The position numbers and the translations under genes were made by a program. This document shows positions 33,368-44,559 of a stretch of 64,000 nt of DNA, piece after piece; the stretch's first letter is position 1; every line of letters begins with the position of its first letter. Below the pieces are notes generated by a model. It did no database searches. It was not told where the DNA came from and worked only from the letters and a program-made list of their open reading frames with translations. The stretch lies in NCBI GenBank assembly GCA_022559985.1, contig JAFJTR010000008.1:434001-498000 (forward strand). Reading direction: 5' to 3'. This DNA is from Parastagonospora avenae f. sp. tritici 18332-5. Taxonomy: Eukaryota > Ascomycota > Dothideomycetes > Pleosporales > Phaeosphaeriaceae.

Positions 33368-34682
33368 CTAGTCAACCCAGACGCCTTCTCCCATCGAGAT
33401 GAGCTCATCGAGTGCAGTGCGACCATAACTTTTAATCTTTAGTGCAGCAGAGCCTGCTGTCGCCTGACTGTCAGCTTCAAGACCCATCCGCATTAACCAC
33501 TCGTGTCCAACAGAACTCTCACTGCTCTTAGAATTCTCTAAAAGCCCTCGATCAAGACCTAGAAGCGTGACATATCCGGTAGGAGAATTTGTGACAGCAA
33601 CGACGTTGCCACTGCTGAAAGGCGCTGCTGTGATTTGACCCTCTCCGGCTCCGGCCCAGCTCGCTCTTGCAACAGCATCGATCACTTCACCTGTGGTCGT
33701 ATTCAGTGTAAACACCGTAACGACAGCTTGCCTAGTTGATTGGGACAGAGTCCAAAGCGTGTCCTTCGACGCGGTGATCGTAAGTGAAGACGTATGGAAC
33801 TGAGTTGCGTCAAGTGACGATGGAAGCAGCTTGTAGCGCGACAGTGGCAGCGGAAGCTTGGTCGCATTCATGATTTCCTGCAACTCTGCTGAGATAAGCT
33901 CGTTCGTAGCTTTCGTTACGACGTAAAGTCGTTTGCCTGTTGGGTGAAACGCGACTTGTGAAGCATCGGATACATTAACAAGGACGTCTGTTGTGAGTAT
34001 ATCGTCAAGGGTTGGGTCTTCGGATATCCGATAGTTGACAATTGATGTCGCGGTCGTCGTAGAAGCATGCGAGTCGAGTGCATGGAGGCTCCTACCGTTG
34101 GCTCCCCACGCGAGCGAGTGGACATCTCCAGCTATTTCTTTCGATCGTAACTGTGTGTAACCATCCGTACTCAGGGCAAACAATATACTGCAGGCTCCTG
34201 TGCTAGCCGAACCCCAAATGCCACTATTCTGGGCCATAGAAGTCAAGCGCATACTTGAAAATGCAGTTGTATTGCCTGTACATTGTTAAATGCTGTTACA
34301 GGAATGTTTCCAAAATGTAGACGAAAGGAAACTTACAAGCCGAAGGAATATCCATTGTGCCTTCGTCAAGCAGCCCGTAGTCAGCTCCGATAGAGTAGCG
34401 TGTCAATGTTGCGTTCTCTGGGCGACTGCTGAAGAGGGATTTCCCTGAATTCTAGGCCGAGTCAGACATTTCTCTTGATGATATAGGCTGCCAACAAACA
34501 TCAAGAGCTAATGAAGGCGATGTGCCTGAAGCATCACGAGCTTGTATATAGTATACAGAGTGAGCTTCATCATTCATCTCTAACGAGTACAAGGCTTGTC
34601 CGTTGCTTGTACCTACGATGAGGTGATGAAGTAGCGAGTTCGCCGAGGCTGCGAACAACGTTAAGCATAGTTCGGTGATCAT
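33368..34682 (-). CDS. Seven-bladed beta-propeller lactonase, carboxymuconate cyclase-like, secreted type
   Basis: There are three exons: 34500-34682, 34337-34451 and 33368-34275. The introns are 48 and 61 nt, and the product is 401 aa. The first residues (MITELCLTLFAASANSLL) look like a signal peptide. Then comes 'HHLIVGTSNGQALYSLEM', the first propeller strand of fungal carboxy-cis,cis-muconate cyclase-like/YbhE-type lactonases. Propeller repeats such as 'DASQVAFHPTGKRLYVV' follow, and the end 'YGRTALDELISMGEGVWVD' is characteristic. Classical fungal CMLE works in the cytosolic beta-ketoadipate pathway on 3-carboxymuconate. This secreted-looking branch is usually only annotated by similarity, so the real substrate is unknown. 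It is divergent from the small orphan at 35201. Confidence 0.8.
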
Positions 34683-35200
34683 ATTTCAAGGCGGTTGGCG
34701 AGTGAGACAGACATCAGGTGAGACCACTGGCAAATATGTTCTTCTTAAGAACTATGAACCATCGCATACCTCCGACAGTGTTTTGTGGGGCGCAGCTGAG
34801 GTGCAAGGGTGGCTTAAACGATTGCTCAATACGGCGGGGAGTTTTGGCGAATGAGAGCGCCCTCGCAGATTGAATGTAAAACACCCACTGAGCGTACTAT
34901 AGCCTGTCGGCATTTGAGATAGGGACCGTCTTCGCATCGACTGGGCTTGTGAGTGCGGCAGGACCGCCTTTCGCCAGAATGAACGTAGAACGAAACCAGA
35001 GAAACCAAGCAAGCTGTGTGTCTAGGGCTCCAATCAGATTTCAGCAGTCCTTTACCATTGGCATTCGTGGACGTTGGTATTGCGTCATCCGCAACCGTCA
35101 TGGTCACCTGGCTGTGGGCGGCCTCATAGGTAAGCGATCTGAAGATAATCCTCAGCTCACCAATACAAAGAAAAGTCGATTTGCAGCTTTTACACCTAGC
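34683..35200. other. Divergent intergenic region
   Basis: This is shared upstream sequence of the lactonase (minus) and the orphan (plus). The frame of the orphan is open back to 34949 without family resemblance, so a longer protein cannot be excluded. Confidence 0.4.
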
Positions 35201-35689
35201 ATGTCGGACACCAGTGAACCACAAGCTGCTGATACAGCGAAAGACACCTGCATCACGCATGATATCAATGATCTCATCCAAAAAGAAGTCAGCCAAATCA
35301 TGAAGAGTTTCCAGTACGATATCATGGGAGTGATCTCTCTTGGTAAGGATGGGATCATGCGTTCTTTGACATGTGATCGCAAAGTTCTCTCTGCACAAGC
35401 CTTTAGTAATAAGCTCCGCGTCGCGCTCATGGCCAGCGCTGCTAACATCAGCACAGCACCCGAACAAGTCGGAGCATTCCTGTCACGCTTTGAAGGTACT
35501 CCTTTGGAGGAGTGGAACAAAATTCTGGAACGTGCAGATGGAACGAAGACGCCGAAAGAAAAGTGGTTTCAGCCAGACGATGACATTCTGCCACCACCAT
35601 TATCGCAAGAGAGGTGGAATGAAGTAAAGAATGGTAGCGAGGAAAGTAAGGAGAAGTCGAGACAGCTGCTGAGGGAGAGAGTTAAGTAA
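35201..35689 (+). CDS. Small orphan protein (162 aa)
   Basis: A single exon runs from the ATG at 35201 (MSDTSEPQAAD). The frame is open upstream to an ATG at 34949 (246 aa), but the added part is basic and irregular, so I favour the shorter form. Predicted helices include 'INDLIQKEVSQIMKSFQY' and 'FSNKLRVALMASAANI', and the C-terminus is highly charged ('EESKEKSRQLLRERVK'). There are no membrane helices, signal peptide or known motif. I do not recognise it. Even composition and clean start and stop support a real gene. Confidence 0.45.
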   Translation: MSDTSEPQAADTAKDTCITHDINDLIQKEVSQIMKSFQYDIMGVISLGKDGIMRSLTCDRKVLSAQAFSNKLRVALMASAANISTAPEQVGAFLSRFEGTPLEEWNKILERADGTKTPKEKWFQPDDDILPPPLSQERWNEVKNGSEESKEKSRQLLRERVK

Positions 35690-36009
35690 GGAGGAGCATC
35701 CTCATACTGGTCGTGGTTACTCACTAATGATGCACAGCTACATCGATACGAGTGGAGTATTAGATTGATAGGGCATGCGATTGCGAGTTCCTCGTATACA
35801 GCTTAGTCAACGATGGTTATCCGAGTAACTATTGTTGTTCTGCCTGGATTTTCGTCCGTTACCTCTTTCCCTATGTTTTGATTAGGCTTAGCGCATGCAA
35901 CACTTCCGCCGGCTTCCGGCCATAACTTTCACACAAAACCTTCACGCTCACATCTCACCTCGCATCGTACTGGTCACTGAAGTACGCCACTTCTCGAAGC
36001 TCGGTCGCG
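35690..36009. other. Intergenic, nothing recognised
   Basis: Upstream sequence of the decayed LPxELRN gene. Confidence 0.4.
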
Positions 36010-37260
36010 ATGGCTACCGACTCGTATGGGGCGCGCGCTGCAGCAGACATGCCGCACGTTGCTTACCCTCTTCGAGTGTCAGCTGTACTAACTAGAACAG
36101 TGTGTCGCAGGTGGCAAGTACGAAAAATGGTGACACTACCAGACCCGATGGGTTGCAATCCGGCATCAATCCGAAACGTATTTTCAATTCACAGGATCCC
36201 AATCGACACGATGGTGCGCATAGCCTCGAGTGGGTGAGGCACTCAACTTCACGGGATGTCGCTTCATCTGCAACACTGCGACAGTCATTTCAACGTAGGC
36301 TTGACCAGTCATCTGCGACACTGCGACAGCCATCTCAACACGAGCTCCAGCACATATTACTACTTGTATTGCCAGGAGGCAAGAGCACCAACTGAGGAAT
36401 TGGATGTTGGTCCACTGACTGTTTGGTGACAGAGATTTGTAATCAAATCTACAAGTACCTCCTTCCAAACAGTACGTCGTGGATGGTGCCGAAGCGGTAT
36501 GTTCGTCTGCGGGACGATCACGGATTTTCAGGACCAACACATACGTGTCTGCTACTGAGGACTGAGTACATGTCACTTCTACTTGGTCGGACTACGTTAA
36601 AAGTTGACTTGGACTTGGTCGGCGCGTTCGCAGAAGCCTTTGGCGCGACACTGCAGCGCTTTTGATCAAATATTGTCGTATCATGTGGACGGCTGGCAAG
36701 TCAGAAGATCAACATCTTGCCTTTGTTGCTGTCAGTCGCGGAAGCACCGTTTCTCACAATTGAGTTCGAACCCGACGATCTTTCAGACCTATGCGAGGAT
36801 AATCTCAATGATTCTGAGCTCCAGCAACTGTCCAAACTCATGGATTTGGGCCATTCAAATACTCGCTGGCGACATTACTTGCGGTCCGCAGCTCTTGACT
36901 CTCATGCTGCACTATCCCAGTGGCCGATGCGAACATGACCTTTATGCGGGACCTCAGGATGCGTGGCTACAAGTTACCCTCAGCAAGGACTACAGCAAGC
37001 TCTGGATGGAGGGTACGCACAGTTTCGGCGAACTCGAAGAGTTTTTGACGGACACTGGCTTGGATGGACTGAATGCAATAGACGTTCGCGTGGGATTGAC
37101 TTTGATGAAGAACAAAGGACGTGGGAAAGGTTTGCGGACGAAGGACGAGCAGAAGATGATCGATTGGCTATTGCATCGAAGTAAGAAAACACCGAACGAC
37201 ATCAAAGCCCCGCCGCGGATGTTGAAAGAGCTGGAAGATGACCGTGGATGGCAAGCCTGA
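36010..37260 (+). pseudogene. LPxELRN-family gene, decayed
   Basis: The proposed structure is exon 1 36010-36023 (ATG plus 11 bases), intron 36024-36100 (GTATGG donor, perfect TACTAAC branch), exon 2 36101-36378, intron 36379-36432 with a GC donor (GCAAGA), and exon 3 from 36433. This gives 'LLLVLPGEICNQIYKYLLP', the family motif, with the second intron cutting the Glu codon in phase 1 as in its relatives. Later 'CLLLRTEYMSLLL' is the second helix. The frame then stops at TGA 36663-36665 and conserved-looking sequence resumes in the same frame ('LLLSVAEAPFLTIEFEPDD'). A shift near 36900 leads to the C-terminal part ('GLNAIDVRVGLTL') ending at 37260. Exon 2 contains a 45-base tandem duplication. 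Confidence 0.55.
36264..36353 (+). repeat. Two tandem 45-base copies inside exon 2 of the decayed gene
   Basis: The unit starting TCATCTGC recurs at 36264 and 36309. The first 31 bases match with only a few transitions and encode 'SSATLRQ' twice. Confidence 0.75.
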
Positions 37261-37310
37261 TTCAAAATCAACGACTTCAAGGACGATGAACGTTTTCGAC
37301 TATGTAAATG

Positions 37311-37580
37311 ACGCAGATTTGGTCACTTTTGGTCATGCCCTTATGCCACCTACCTCCAACCAGTCAGGGAGCCTTTGCCTCCAAGGACCTCCAAGTTCAA
37401 CAACTTTCTTCGAGCCCAACCCCTGGTTTTGGTCACCATATATCAGTACTCTTTCAGTCTCATGTCGTAGGTGTCGAAAAAGGCAGGAATTTTACATTCA
37501 TTGTTGAAGACAGCTGTGTTCGCCAAAGTGCACGTCGTGCATTCAAAGAGCTCTTCTCAGTCTTACGGAGCAGGTTTTAG
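37311..37580 (+). pseudogene. Possible BTB/POZ-domain remnant
   Basis: In one frame the stretch reads 'FGHHISVLFQSHVVGV', 'RNFTFIVEDSCVRQSA' and 'AFKELF'. This resembles the first half of fungal BTB/POZ domains (a strand pair, then 'F.VH..lL...S.fF..a'). There is no start context, the frame stops at 37580 and nothing matching the rest of the fold follows clearly. The resemblance is weak and could be chance. Confidence 0.3.
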
Positions 37581-38090
37581 GTTTCGATGAGCGGGCAAAC
37601 GGTTTTCCACCGGGATCGAAAGAACAAATCTGGCCGAAGCCCGACCGCTGTCATGGTGGAGATTAGCGCCCGCCGGACATTCTGGACCATGGACCCTAGG
37701 TCTGGCAGAACGCCTCAAGGACCACTTCGTCTACACATACATAGACGGTGCTTGGGAACATCAAGTCGTTGGACCTTAGACTCATTGGAAGGAGCACGGA
37801 ATATTTGAGGACTCTATGCCAGAGGCTGAATGTGCCCCTGAGAGCCGTCAACGCACTTACATCATCCTTACCTCTCGAGAGGCACACCAAGTTGACAGAT
37901 AGGACGAATCAGCTAGCGCACGTGGCCCATTTATTCTGTACGGAGTTGTGGGTAGCTCTTCCGCGCGTTCAGCGTTCCCTGATTTCTGTTTTCGTCCTCG
38001 TCTCGCGCACCCTGGTTGCAGCGTCTGAGCGTTGCGCAACGCGGAAATTGCCTTTACAAACCATCCGCGCTGACAGGGGGGAGATACGCA

Positions 38091-38120
38091 CATCATCATC
38101 ATCATCATCATCACCACCAC
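38091..38120. repeat. Microsatellite (CAT)7(CAC)3
   Basis: A perfect trinucleotide run in intergenic DNA. Confidence 0.9.
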
Positions 38121-38852
38121 TGTCAGGAGACAGAGAACGCAAAGGCTGTCAGCAGCAAGGAGGGGGAAGAATGACGGACCGTCTTCATGGCCCTGTGACG
38201 CAAGACGCGATGACCGAGGCCAATCGAAGGTTCAAGGGCTGATAAAGTGGGGCCGCGGACCCCGGTCCAGGGTCCAATTGAAGGGTCCTTAGCGCTGCGT
38301 ATCGGTGGATCGAATTCGCGTTCTCGTCTCAGAGATTCCTTGGATATCTTGGCGTCATGTTGCATCTTCGGCCTGGTTGCTGGTTTGAACGTCGGAGAGG
38401 TCGCGGGAACTGGAGCAGCACATCACAATGGCCTGAATGCTGTGCATAACGGTGCTCACCGCCCCAGGGCGCTTGCGTCGCTGTGTCCAGAACAGCGTTA
38501 TGCTGGCGTGTACTTTCAACGTTCCAGGGCCGTGCCACGGGCGGGGGTGCGAAAATACGGCCGTGGCACTCGCCTCTTTGTGTTGGAGCTTGTGCTCCAT
38601 ATGGCGACAGCTGCGAATCTGCGTATTGAGTGACGTTCAGGGACTCAGCCCCTTTCGCAAACGCTCCAGACCCCAGTTTTACAAGCCGTGCAAACGGGAT
38701 GTCTCCCCAAAGTGGACCCGTGGTCGCCCAGCTCGCGTGGAAAGGCCGCATTTACTTGTGCCGCGGCCTTGGATTGTATCGGTTCGTACATGTAGGCGCG
38801 CTGTCCTGCTGAAATCTGCCATTGTTTGTCCCCTCACCACCTCAACTCCAAA

Positions 38853-40786
38853 ATGTCGCGACACGAAATCATCTCCCCGGTGGAGATTGCGCGCAAAGTT
38901 GCGGATGGCGAGCCAGTCCTCATCTACGACGGCTACGTCCTGGACCTAGGAGAATGGATCAACATGCATCCTGGCGGCAAGCTTGCCATACTTCACATGG
39001 TGGGCAGAGATGCGACCGATGAGATCAATATGTCAGTAGACCCGGACGCGCCTAAAGTTGCTTGACAAAGCTACCTGCTTTCAAGTCAACCACGGAAATG
39101 TTTGCCGGAAGCTGCAGACATGCTTGAGTAAGCACCCAAAACTAACCGCCATGCAGCTACCACACAAGTAAGGCCATCCTGATGATGACCAAGCATCGCA
39201 TCGGCCGCGTAGAGTTACCCTGGACCAACCTCGAACCTCCGATCCGATCGCCAGATTACTACATCAATCTGGAGAAGAGGAAGGCCAAGAAGGACGCTGC
39301 TGGGCTTGGTCACGCAGATGCAGAGAAGTCAAGACGCACGCGGAGTGTTGACTTGGGATCCGTGAGTTGCCCCCACTTCTTGGCTAAAGTGTAGTCATTG
39401 GTACATGCTGTCAGTCCAAGGACTAACGAACATAAGGCTGCTGTCCTCGTCGGCAAAAAGATCATCGGAAACGACACTTGCGTGAGCAGATCTACTTCCA
39501 AGCCAGCAAACATTCCTGAGCAAGCACCCCTGACCCCGACCGAGCGGTCCGCATACGATGTTGCAAGAGAGAAGAAGGCGCACAGAGATCAGTATGCGAT
39601 TGAGCAAGAGCAGAGGGAGAGGGAAGAGGGCTGGAGAGACAACCCATCTGTCGATCCCGAAACACAACGCGCAATCGTGTTGGAGTATCGGGCACTTCAT
39701 GAGCAGTTCAAGAGGGAAGGACTGTACAACTGTCCATACTCAGCTTATGCCTGGGAGTCCCTACGTTACCTTGCGCTCTTCGCCGCCTTTGGGTACTTCC
39801 TCCACATCAAGTGGTACATCACATCGGCCATGTTCCTTGGCCTGTTCTGGGTACGTTCTGGTCTTCTTTTGCATCCAACATAATGCTAATGGTTTCTGCA
39901 GCAACAAATCATGTTTACCGCACACGATGCCGGCCACCGTGGCATTACAGGAAACTTTGTCTACGACACGCTCATCGGCGCCTTCATTGCCGACTTCTGC
40001 TGCGGTCTCAGCATTGGCTGGTGGAAGTCCTCGCATAACGTCCATCACCTCGTCACCAACTTCCCCGAACACGACCCGGATATTCAGAACATCCCTCTGT
40101 TCTCCACGACCCCGACATACATGAAGTCGGTTCTCTCGTCGTTCTACAACTTCCGCTTCGTTTGGGACGGCGCTTGCGACTTGCTCGTACCATACCAGAA
40201 GTGGTGGTACTACCCCATCATGGCACTTGCTCGCTTCAACCTTTACTTCCTCGGCTGGCTGCATCTCGTTTCGCCACGCGCACAGCAGCTCGGCGCCGCA
40301 TCATGGACTCGTCCTGTCGAAATCGCCTTCATGTGCTGCTACTGGTACCTCTTCGGCTACTTGCTCGTCTGGTGCACTCTCCCCACCTGGTCCGACCGCG
40401 TCGCCTTCGTTCTGACATCGCACGTCGTCACCATCATTCTCCACGTGCAAATCACGCTTTCTCACTGGGGCATGCCAACCGCCAACCTCGGCCCCACCGA
40501 GTCATTCCCCCAGCACCAACTCCGCACAACCATGGATGTCGACTGTCCCAAGTGGATGGATTGGTTCCACGGAGGTCTGCAGTTCCAGGCTGTACACCAC
40601 TTGTTCCCCAGGGTGCCCAGGCACAACTTGCGCAAAGGACAGGAACTGGTTCGCGAGTTTGCTCAGAAAACCAATGTCAAATACACCTGCTTAAGCTTTG
40701 TGGACTGCAACAAGGCGGTCATCAAGAGGCTCGAACAGGTTAGCGACATTGTCAAGAACCTTGATACCAGTCTTTTGCACGGTTAG
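38853..40786 (+). CDS. Cytochrome b5-fused desaturase, sphingolipid delta-8 type
   Basis: There are four exons: 38853-39031, 39157-39361, 39437-39850 and 39902-40786, joining in frame to 560 aa from the ATG at 38853. An N-terminal cytochrome b5 domain has the heme motif HPGG (39-42) and 'GRDATDEI', with the second His in 'IYHTS'. After a long charged linker come the front-end desaturase boxes HDAGH (274-278), HNVHH (311-315) and QAVHH (495-499). The Gln variant of box 3 is typical of b5-fused front-end and sphingolipid desaturases. 'NVHHLVTNFPEHDPDIQNIP' and the overall length match fungal sphingolipid delta-8 desaturases, which act on the ceramide long-chain base in the ER, a step toward 9-methylated glucosylceramides. 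A delta-6-type acyl desaturase is the alternative. Confidence 0.9.
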
Positions 40787-41843
40787 CGATATGGACTAGT
40801 GAATGGGCAGGAAGGTTGAGGAGTTTTAGTAGAAAGTATACAAAAGTGCCGCAAGGCCGAAAGTTTAATGCCCGCAAACGGATGAAGATACATTTTATGG
40901 AGTTCAACGCATGTGAATGGATTGTGTAATCGTCTTCTGTCTCTGCACATGATGAAGTTGTAAATCGAATCCGGGTGACATTGCCAGTATCACAGCATAG
41001 TCTTGATCGGTGCGCTCAGTGTCAAAAAGACTAAAATATGTACAACATCTAAGCTCACAGAAGCTACGTCACTAGTCGTACCGGCTTCGCAAGGAGACCC
41101 CAACCACCGGTACGCTAAACTCAGAGGTTACTCGAGCGGGTAGTTGATTGGTTTGGAATTCTGCGTTCCACCATGGGTTGTGCTAGTTAGCAGCTCTGGG
41201 GCTTTGTAAGACGGGTCAGACTAAAACTTTAGCTTAGGACCCATCGCGACGGGAAATATGTCACGGACGACATCATGAAAGGTACTCTCGAATATGATAG
41301 ACATCCTCGAAGTCTTTGTACATGCCTTCAGAGTTTTAGGGTGAAATTCGGCACAATGTCGCCATCAATCGGAATGCTTGCATTGTAATTAGTAATGAGT
41401 CTCCTGATTACACTGTCCCCATGTAGTCATTGGTAATCTGTTACGGCCATTACCTGTTTGCGCACGAGGGAGTGAGCCAGCATTGTGACTACAGCTAATT
41501 AGCTATCCACCGTGAATAGATCGTTACTCACTCAATTCACTCTGAAGTATCTCAAATCATACTTGAACTTGGTAGCTGAGACTCTCAACATGAGATAGGC
41601 ACGTGACGCCGGATGCCTTTTCATTCAATCAAATTCTTCTAATCGTTCAGGCCCCAACTGGTGTCACTCCTAAAGGGCAAGCTTTGCGTAGGTTCCGGCA
41701 TTCACTGCAGTCTTCAGTGCTCTGCCTGCGGCTACATAACCTACCACTCCTCGCAACTTAATTCTCTATCGTATAACTCCCGATTGTACATTGACTCAAC
41801 TCCACTTATCTTTACCACATCAACAACCTTATCTTCCTTCGAC
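40787..41843. other. Intergenic, nothing recognised
   Basis: It holds 3' sequence of the desaturase gene and upstream sequence of the next LPxELRN gene. No ORF with family resemblance was seen. Confidence 0.45.
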
Positions 41844-42642
41844 ATGTCATATCGTTTGGGGCCAGCCACAACGTTCCTAGTGGCCTCGAAGCAGCCCGAG
41901 GCCACCCAAGAAAACATCTCTACTCGCTCCGACCAGGCCTTCCGCTTCCTCGATCTTCCCGCAGAACTCCGTAACATGGTATATGCATACTGCGAGGAGA
42001 GTTTCCAATTCGACTGTCAAGAAGGCGTGAATTGGATGTGGCATATCCAACTGCGCTCCCGTATACGAGGCGGATATCCAGACCAATTCGAAGTCGAGTA
42101 CGGCCTCAAGTACTTCAATCTCCCGCGGGTATGACGACGGATCCGGGCCGAGTACATGTCTATGTATCTCTCACACATCTACAAGAGCGTCGACCTAAAG
42201 CTTGCCGCCAAGTACTTCGCTGCGTTCCATGGCAGCGAGGACATCGCGGATCTTATCACGATCAATATCAACAGAATTGTACCTGTGAGCGAGCGCTTTA
42301 ATCTCCTGCCTATCTTCCGCCATCTGGCCGATCACCCAGGTGTAAAGTGCGACTTCGACGTGACGAATCTCACGCGCGCGCATTGGAGAGAAGCAGTCCA
42401 ACATGGTGCCGATCATGTCGAAGGTTGCAGCGCGCTCAGGTGCGGCGGAGTTCAAGGCTGCGATGGATAACGTCCTTTCAATCATTCTGAATTCAAAGGA
42501 GAGAACTGTCATGGTCGTACTCAAGGCTGCTTACAAACTAAAGACACAGCAGCGCAAGGACTTTGAAACTGCATTTCGCAACGCACTCGATTTGCAGGAT
42601 ATGACTCCGTGGCGGGTTATGATTAAGTATGAGCGTGTGTAG
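41844..42642 (+). pseudogene. LPxELRN-family gene, decayed
   Basis: The ATG at 41844 starts a frame with 'FRFLDLPAELRNMVYAYC' at about residues 33-50. No intron lies in the motif. The second helix 'RRIRAEYMSMYLSH' is preceded by a TGA at 42132-42134, where family members have Cys or Arg ('QvCRqiRaEy'). An intron here would remove the conserved helix, so a nonsense mutation is the simplest reading. The frame then continues with 'FRHLADHPGVKCDFDV' and shifts near 42400, after which 'FKAAMDNVLSIIL' and the C-terminal end lie in another frame to 42642. Two independent lesions indicate a dead copy. Confidence 0.6.
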
Positions 42643-43442
42643 AACGAAGTGAAGGGGCGGAGTGACCAGTGCTGATTGGAGGCATCGATGTGGTCACGAA
42701 GAGATGGCTTATCCATCTTATCTCTGCTCAAGTAGTAAATTTTGATCCTACAAGTCTCGATTATTTCAAAGATTTTCCAATAGAAACAGAACGGTGTAAG
42801 TAGGTAGTGCCTGTGGCTCCGCATGTCTCCGCTATCGTGTAGTAGACGATCCGGTCGTGCAGGTTACTAAACATGCTTAGTAATTCCTATTTTTGCTGAT
42901 GCTGTTTGCTGGACTTTATCACAGGTCAATAGTTCGAGTCTGTGTTCGGCTGACTTAGTATTGTTTTTAAACCTCTGGCTATCATTTGTCAAATAATGGA
43001 TTGTATCAATTTCATCTGTGGAATCAGTCGGAGATATCTGGATTACACATTTGACAGGCGGCGAGGGAGTTTCTCAGTTTAAATAGAGCTTCGATCGTGG
43101 CTGAAGTAAACTGAGACTGCCGACTGCACTTTCGGACTGAGGGACCGTCGTTCGATTTATGTGCCCACTATTATACAGCTCACCACTCCCTGCTATACCT
43201 GTGACAAGTGACAAGTGACATTTGGTATTTGATCCATGAAACTCATCTGCGCCCGACGTCCTGGAATGCTGCTTGAGTGGGGCACAATATGAGAATATGT
43301 CGTAGGGTTGAATTAATGACAGGCTTATTGACAAGTAGAGACACCATTAGATAGCGCTCAAGTGGGAATAATTACGTAGGAAATAGAAGCTAAAACACAT
43401 CGTGAAAGATCATCGGGAACATATCGCAATCCCTGAACATGA
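42643..43442. other. Intergenic, nothing recognised
   Basis: A 7-base tandem run (GTGACAA, three copies) lies at 43201-43220. No gene was recognised. Confidence 0.45.
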
Positions 43443-44030
43443 TCACTGCGCATTCATCGGGTGATCTGGAGGAAACATGTTGGTCACCACTTGTCCGGTT
43501 CTCATATCCAAATGCGCGCCTGGTGGTAGTCTACCGCTCGGACTCGGGTGCGGCGACGTGGAGAGTGGGCGTTGTTGTTGTTGGGGTATGTCCAAGTTGC
43601 TGGAATTTTGGCGGGACATATGTGAGCTTGCCCTATGACGACTCCGCGCTCTTGCTTCCTCTTCCTGCATCCTTCGTGTCATCTCATCATCTCTGCTCGT
43701 AACGGCATATGATCGTTGGTGTTCACTGAGTGTATGGCGGTGACGGCGCCGACTCGGGGAAAATAACTGAGGGTCCCACTGTGCGCGTCCAGTACTTCGT
43801 TCTGCGTAGTACCAGCGTTGAGATCGGTGATCGTACTCCTGGGACCAGCCTTTTGGGGCAGGCGGACCTTGCTGTGGAGCACTGTTGAATGTTTGCGCAC
43901 ATGGGGGTCGTTGTTGATTGTGTTTCGGAGAGCTGTGCATCTCCGCATAATCTCGACCCTGTCGCTTTTGCTCGAATTTGTATATTTGTTGTTGAATGAA
44001 GTCGTCTGCTCGTTGTAGATATGCGTTCAT
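43443..44030 (-). CDS. WW-domain protein, N-terminal exons uncertain
   Basis: The first ATG in this open frame is at 44030 (195 aa to 43443). 'PAPKGWSQEYDHRSQRWYYA' followed by 'ERSTGRAQWDP' is a complete WW domain. It has both signature Trp residues, a WYY core and the closing Trp-x-Pro, so it would bind Pro-rich peptides. The rest is low complexity, rich in Gln, Arg, Ser and Pro. Upstream, in several frames, there is Pro/Gln/Ser-rich sequence (for example 'MGHSSAHSAPPNRG' near 44366) that may be earlier exons, but I could not join them cleanly. Part of the gene may be lost. WW proteins of this make-up are common and uncharacterised in ascomycetes. Confidence 0.5.
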   Translation of the reverse strand: MNAYLQRADDFIQQQIYKFEQKRQGRDYAEMHSSPKHNQQRPPCAQTFNSAPQQGPPAPKGWSQEYDHRSQRWYYAERSTGRAQWDPQLFSPSRRRHRHTLSEHQRSYAVTSRDDEMTRRMQEEEARARSRHRASSHMSRQNSSNLDIPQQQQRPLSTSPHPSPSGRLPPGAHLDMRTGQVVTNMFPPDHPMNAQ

Positions 44031-44559
44031 CCTGATATCCTTGCTGTTGCAGTGCTGCTGTATGCTGTACGAGTGGTTTCTGATGAGCGGAATCAAGAGA
44101 TTGACCGCTCACAGGAGGCCGAGCTCGATTTATACTGTGGCTGCAGGACACCGGACCACGGCACGCGTCGGCCATACCTGGCTGGTTGCATGCTCAGAGA
44201 AGCTTGATAGGCCAAGCCACATGCAGATAGAGGCGTAACTTCGTCGGTATGGCGGTGCAGCCGTTGTTGGGGAACCACGCTCTTGGATTGGCCCACGATT
44301 GGGCGGAGCGGAATGCGCGGAACTGTGGCCCATGTCATCCCGCTGTTCTGACGCGTCGTCGAGCATCGTGAAGGCCGGCTAAGTGCCGACTTCCGTGGCG
44401 CAAAAATTGACACCTCCACCCAATTACAGAGTCCGGTCGCGCTGCCGAAGCAGACCGATCTTCCAAGCAACCTCATCCGAGTTTCCAGGGTCGATCATTC
44501 ATTGTGGCGTTCTATTCAGGTTGTTGGTCCCTGGCGGAGTCGGATGGTCCCTCTAAACC
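44031..44559. other. Region upstream of the WW ORF; possible lost exons
   Basis: Open frames on the minus strand up to 44476 have low-complexity composition but no splice sites that I could match. Confidence 0.3.

Larger units (their letters stand above)
37261..38852. other. Intergenic with possible BTB remnant and a microsatellite
   Basis: Apart from the possible BTB fragment and the CAT repeat listed separately, no gene was recognised. Several overlapping ORFs at 38.2-38.8 kb have no family resemblance. Confidence 0.4.

Noticed and set aside
36270..36353. Repeats considered as CRISPR-like or transposon ends
   Set aside because: Only two adjacent in-frame copies inside a coding exon, in a eukaryotic genome.
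42925..42960. tRNA-like TTCGAGTC segment
   Set aside because: The flanks do not pair into a T-arm and no acceptor stem or anticodon arm can be drawn.
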